Shown: positions 55,232 to 57,820 of the stretch, in pieces
Layout of the letters: the number at the start of each line of letters is the position of its first letter
Numbering within the stretch: position 1 is the first letter of the stretch
NCBI GenBank assembly: GCA_017446055.1
Contig: JAFSRQ010000066.1
Span: forward strand, 1-57,820
Length of the DNA stretch: 57,820 nt
Source: Synergistaceae bacterium
GTDB taxonomy: Bacteria > Synergistota > Synergistia > Synergistales > Aminobacteriaceae
Reading direction: 5' to 3'
The notes under the pieces: model-generated
What the model was told of the DNA's origin: nothing
Seen by the model: the letters and a program-made list of their open reading frames with translations, nothing else
Databases searched by the model: none
Translations under genes and position numbers: made by a program

Positions 55232-56224
55232 ATGAAAAAGTTTCTCTGCGCAATGCTCGCCGTGTGTCTTGTGGTGAGCCTGTCATCGTTCGCTTCCGCT
55301 GAATGGAAGTTCGAGCGCAAGGTTACCATCGTATGCCCGTGGGGAGTCGGGGGCGGTGCTGATTCGACCCTGCGTCCTATGGCAACCCTGCTCAAGCCCA
55401 TTCTCGGACAGGAAGTCGAGGTCGTCAACGTAACAGGAGGCAACGGGGTCACGGCGGTCGAGTACGTCTACAAACAGCCTGCTGACGGCTACACGTTCAT
55501 GCTTGGGACTCAGTCGCTCTTCATGCAGGACATCCAGGGCACAACGTCAATGAACTTCAAGGAAGAGTTCATCCCTGTAGCTAGGCTTGTACACGCAATC
55601 AACGTAATCACAGCGTCAAAGAAGGCAATGGATCGCAAGGGCTACAAGTCATTCTCAGAGATGAGAGAGTACGTGACGAAGAATCCGTTTGAGGTCAGCG
55701 TGGGAATGTTGACCAGCACTGGGCTTGACGGAGCGTCATTGAAGCAGGCTCTTGAGGGTCTCGACATTCTGGACGTGTCTTATCCTTCAGGCAGTGAGAT
55801 GAACTCCGCATTGGTCGGCGGGCATATCGACATCATGGTTACAGGGACTGACGAAATCGAGGGACTCATTGCCGCCGGGGATGTCGTGCCTCTGCTTGCT
55901 CTGTCGGAAAACAGGATGAAGCGTTATCCCGATGTCGAGTGCTCGGTTGAGCTTGGGATTAACTCTGTGCTTGGGCCTGCAAGGGGAATATTCGCGAAGA
56001 AGGGAACACCCCAGGAGGCCATTGACGCTCTGGTCGCCGCAGTCGAGAAGGCATCACATGATCCGGCATGGCAGGCGTTCCTCGTTCAGGGGTGCTATGA
56101 CGAGAGACCGGGTTTCGCCGGGCCTGCTGAGTACGCCGCTGACTGCGAGAATGACTACAAGCTCCTCACCGACTACCTGAAGGCTGAGGGTGTCATGAAG
56201 AAAGATTACTACAGCGGGAAGTAA
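55232..56224 (+). CDS. tctC: Tripartite tricarboxylate transporter substrate-binding protein (Bug/TctC family)
   Basis: ATG with CAGGAGG upstream; 330 aa. A signal peptide (MKKFLCAMLAVCLVVSLSSFASA) leads to VTIVCPWGVGGGADSTLRPMA, where Bug proteins contact the ligand, then VVNVTGGNGVTAVEYV and ADGYTFMLGTQS. It captures a carboxylate in the periplasm for TctAB. Ligand cannot be read from sequence. Confidence 0.92.
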   Translation: MKKFLCAMLAVCLVVSLSSFASAEWKFERKVTIVCPWGVGGGADSTLRPMATLLKPILGQEVEVVNVTGGNGVTAVEYVYKQPADGYTFMLGTQSLFMQDIQGTTSMNFKEEFIPVARLVHAINVITASKKAMDRKGYKSFSEMREYVTKNPFEVSVGMLTSTGLDGASLKQALEGLDILDVSYPSGSEMNSALVGGHIDIMVTGTDEIEGLIAAGDVVPLLALSENRMKRYPDVECSVELGINSVLGPARGIFAKKGTPQEAIDALVAAVEKASHDPAWQAFLVQGCYDERPGFAGPAEYAADCENDYKLLTDYLKAEGVMKKDYYSGK

Positions 56225-56289
56225 TAGTACTTCTGCACAAACTGATTCACACCCCCCTGTATCCCTAGCAGGAGACGCCCCCCCTAAAT

Positions 56290-56353
56290 CCCTCCTTGGC
56301 AGGGGGGACGAGTGTGTCCCGGGAGTCTCTTGCCTCCCCTGCGCAAGGGGAGG
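56290..56353. repeat. Paired palindromic elements between tctC and tctB
   Basis: CCCTCC-TTGGCA-GGGGGG (56290-56307) and an 8-bp perfect hairpin CCTCCCCT-GCGCA-AGGGGAGG (56332-56353) sit in a pyrimidine/purine-rich spacer that also contains CCCCCCCTAAATCCC. The layout resembles extragenic palindromic repeats. They may trim or stabilise the operon mRNA, favouring tctC over tctBA. Confidence 0.6.
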
Positions 56354-56398
56354 GACGGAGGGGTCGTATACTACATTATTCAGAGGAGAAATCACACA

Positions 56399-56932
56399 GT
56401 GTTTGAGTTAATCTGCAACATTCTCTTGTGGGCGGGACTGCTCTACGCTTACTTCTTCAACGTCCTCGAAGCCCCAATCCCCGACAGGACAGCAAGGAAT
56501 CCTTACACCCTCAAGCCCGACATCTGGCCCAAGGCGATAATCATTCTTCTGCTTGTCTGCATAGCGATCAACATCGTGAACATCATCCGCAAGAACAGGG
56601 GCAATCCTGACTTCACGCTAGCGTCAATGTTCGACCTGAGAATACGCCGATGGTTGGGAATCGCCCTCGTCGTCGCCGCAAGTTTCGTCCTTGAGCCGCT
56701 CGGATACATGGCTACGTGCTTCCTCGTGCTGTTCCTTTACGGTCTCCTTCTCGGACAGACTCACGTGATAAGGCTGTTCATCTTCGCGGTGCTGGTTACC
56801 CTGCTGCTGTACGTGGTGTTCAGCGTGCTGCTGTCGGTGAACCTGCCGCGCGGGACAATCCCGGAACTGCGCAACTTCTCGCTGTACGTTGAGGGCGTTG
56901 TGTCGTCCGTCAAGTCAGCAATCGGAATGTAG
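56399..56932 (+). CDS. tctB: Tripartite tricarboxylate transporter small membrane protein TctB
   Basis: GTG 56399 follows GAGGAG by 10 nt; the longer frame from 56312 reads through the palindromic spacer. 177 aa with four membrane spans (LICNILLWAGLLYAYFF, IIILLLVCIAINIVNII, FVLEPLGYMATCFLVLFLYGLLLG, LFIFAVLVTLLLYVVFSVLL). Size, topology and position between tctC and tctA fit TctB. Confidence 0.88.
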   Translation: MFELICNILLWAGLLYAYFFNVLEAPIPDRTARNPYTLKPDIWPKAIIILLLVCIAINIVNIIRKNRGNPDFTLASMFDLRIRRWLGIALVVAASFVLEPLGYMATCFLVLFLYGLLLGQTHVIRLFIFAVLVTLLLYVVFSVLLSVNLPRGTIPELRNFSLYVEGVVSSVKSAIGM

Positions 56933-56947
56933 GGAGGAGGAATCATC

Positions 56948-57820
56948 ATGTCAACTTGGGAATTATTCACAAGCGGCTTCAGCGTGCTCATGGATCCCTA
57001 CACGTTCCTGATGGTGGTGTTCGCGATTGTCGTAGGTACGATATTCGGAGCATTGCCCGGAGTCAGCGCGACAATGGCGGTTGCTCTGGGGCTGCCGTTC
57101 ACGTACTCGATGGCACCTGTCCCGGCGATAGTGTTTCTTGTGGCGGTCTACTGCTCATCCATAACGGGCGGGAGCATCACGGCAATCCTCTTCAAGATAC
57201 CCGGCGTACCCTCGTCAGCACCCACAACTTTTGACGGCTACCCGATGGCGCAAAGGGGCGAGGCTGGGAAGGCTCTCGGAATCGCGCTCGGAGCGTCGGC
57301 AATCGGCGGACTGGTCTCGGCTCTGGCCATGCTAACGTTGTCGCCACAGCTCACACAGGCGGCGTTGTCGTTCAGCCCGTCAGACATTTTTGCGGTTACC
57401 TTCATGGGACTCTCAATCCTAACGTGCCTCGACAGCAAGAACGTGCTTAGGACTCTGATTTCGGGACTCTTGGGGCTGCTGCTGGCCTGCGTGGGACAAG
57501 ACCCGATGTATGCGGTTCAGAGACTGACGTTCGGGAGCGGAGAGCTTATCGCGGGGCTTGAGATGATACCAGTCCTCATCGGAATATTCGCGGTTACGGA
57601 AGTCCTCAAGCAGACCACAGTCCGCAAGAAACTTTCAGCCGACGAAGGCAACGCTAGCGTCAACACAAAGATGCCCTCTTTCCGCGAGTGGTGGGGGATA
57701 AAGTGGGTGCTTGCCCGTTGCTCAGTGATAGGCACGATAATCGGGATATTGCCGGGAGCGGGGGCAACAATAGCCTCGTTCCTGTGCTACTCAACGGAGA
57801 CCAAGCTGTCGAAGCACCCT
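56948..57820 (+). CDS. tctA: Tripartite tricarboxylate transporter large permease TctA, truncated by window end
   Basis: ATG 56948 with GGAGG 8-12 nt upstream; the frame stays open for 291 codons to the last base. It starts MSTWELFTSGFSVLMDP and has the family signatures GTIFGALPGVSATMAVAL, YCSSITGGSITAILFKIPGVPSSAPTTFDGYPM and, near the edge, IGTIIGILPGAGATIASFLCY (the second GxxPGxGAT repeat). It forms the transport channel with TctB. The C-terminal part lies outside the window. Confidence 0.94.
   Translation, partial: MSTWELFTSGFSVLMDPYTFLMVVFAIVVGTIFGALPGVSATMAVALGLPFTYSMAPVPAIVFLVAVYCSSITGGSITAILFKIPGVPSSAPTTFDGYPMAQRGEAGKALGIALGASAIGGLVSALAMLTLSPQLTQAALSFSPSDIFAVTFMGLSILTCLDSKNVLRTLISGLLGLLLACVGQDPMYAVQRLTFGSGELIAGLEMIPVLIGIFAVTEVLKQTTVRKKLSADEGNASVNTKMPSFREWWGIKWVLARCSVIGTIIGILPGAGATIASFLCYSTETKLSKHP

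Overview
The window reads as a chromosomal segment of a diderm anaerobe of the phylum Synergistota (Synergistaceae-like). The main sign is the Synergist-CTERM sorting tail (SGGC, a hydrophobic stretch, then RRRK), which is clear in the CAP-domain protein at 6420-8543 and degenerate at the C-terminus of the giant protease at 14555-19309. A Min system beside MreBCD/RodA/PBP2, a tripartite tricarboxylate transporter, frequent TTG/GTG starts and a GC-rich coding style agree with this. I see no rRNA, CRISPR array, prophage or insertion sequence. The phylum is inferred from these motifs, not from a marker-gene search.

Layout. 1-6.2 kb: a left-truncated low-complexity protein, tRNA-Glu(CUC), a Ysc84/SYLF lipoprotein-like secreted protein, a second EF-G-type GTPase, a frameshifted ATP-grasp gene that starts with a pentanucleotide repeat, and a C-tail-anchored membrane protein behind a small zinc-ribbon gene. 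6.4-8.7 kb: two CAP domains fused into one ORF with a sorting signal in the middle, followed by a 3x66-bp repeat. 8.8-13.7 kb: a galactose ABC operon with two tandem MglB proteins, MglA and MglC. 13.7-21.1 kb: an ankyrin protein, a 1584-residue LRR/C-type-lectin/papain-like/Ig-like surface protease, a dead RelBE-like remnant and galK. 21.1-23.8 kb: competence-type comEA (four tandem helix-hairpin-helix units) and a short comEC. 23.9-32 kb: guaB, a second ankyrin protein, then tadA-recJ-relA/spoT-dtd-MBL hydrolase. 32-41.5 kb: an elongation and division cluster (mreBCD, mrdA, minCDE, rodA), a GNAT enzyme and a B12-type radical SAM protein whose 3' end is duplicated. 41.7-48 kb: an SH3-like secreted protein, cobD/cbiB, a 41-residue peptide gene behind an InlB-repeat surface protein, and a membrane-transferase/WecG fusion. 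48-55 kb: serS and a riboflavin cluster (ribD, ribE, ribA, ribH), split by a DUF4160 pair, mtnA and a GT-D glycosyltransferase. 55.2 kb to the right edge: tctC-tctB-tctA, with tctA cut by the window end.

How parts work together. The mgl genes and galK give galactose uptake and phosphorylation. The mre/mrd/min/rod block couples cell-wall elongation with septum placement. tctCBA would import a carboxylate.

The most interesting theme is short tandem repeats placed at surface-related genes: TCCAG x5 in the ATP-grasp start region, GCTGTGA x4 in the signal-peptide region of the InlB-like protein, ACGCCGA x10 upstream of the GT-D glycosyltransferase, and a decayed heptamer between comEC and guaB. 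In the InlB-like gene the only ATG with a well-placed ribosome site is out of frame by exactly what one repeat unit would restore, so it looks like a phase-variable locus caught in the OFF or low state. A second theme is duplication of gene 3' ends (CAP gene, mglC, radical SAM gene).
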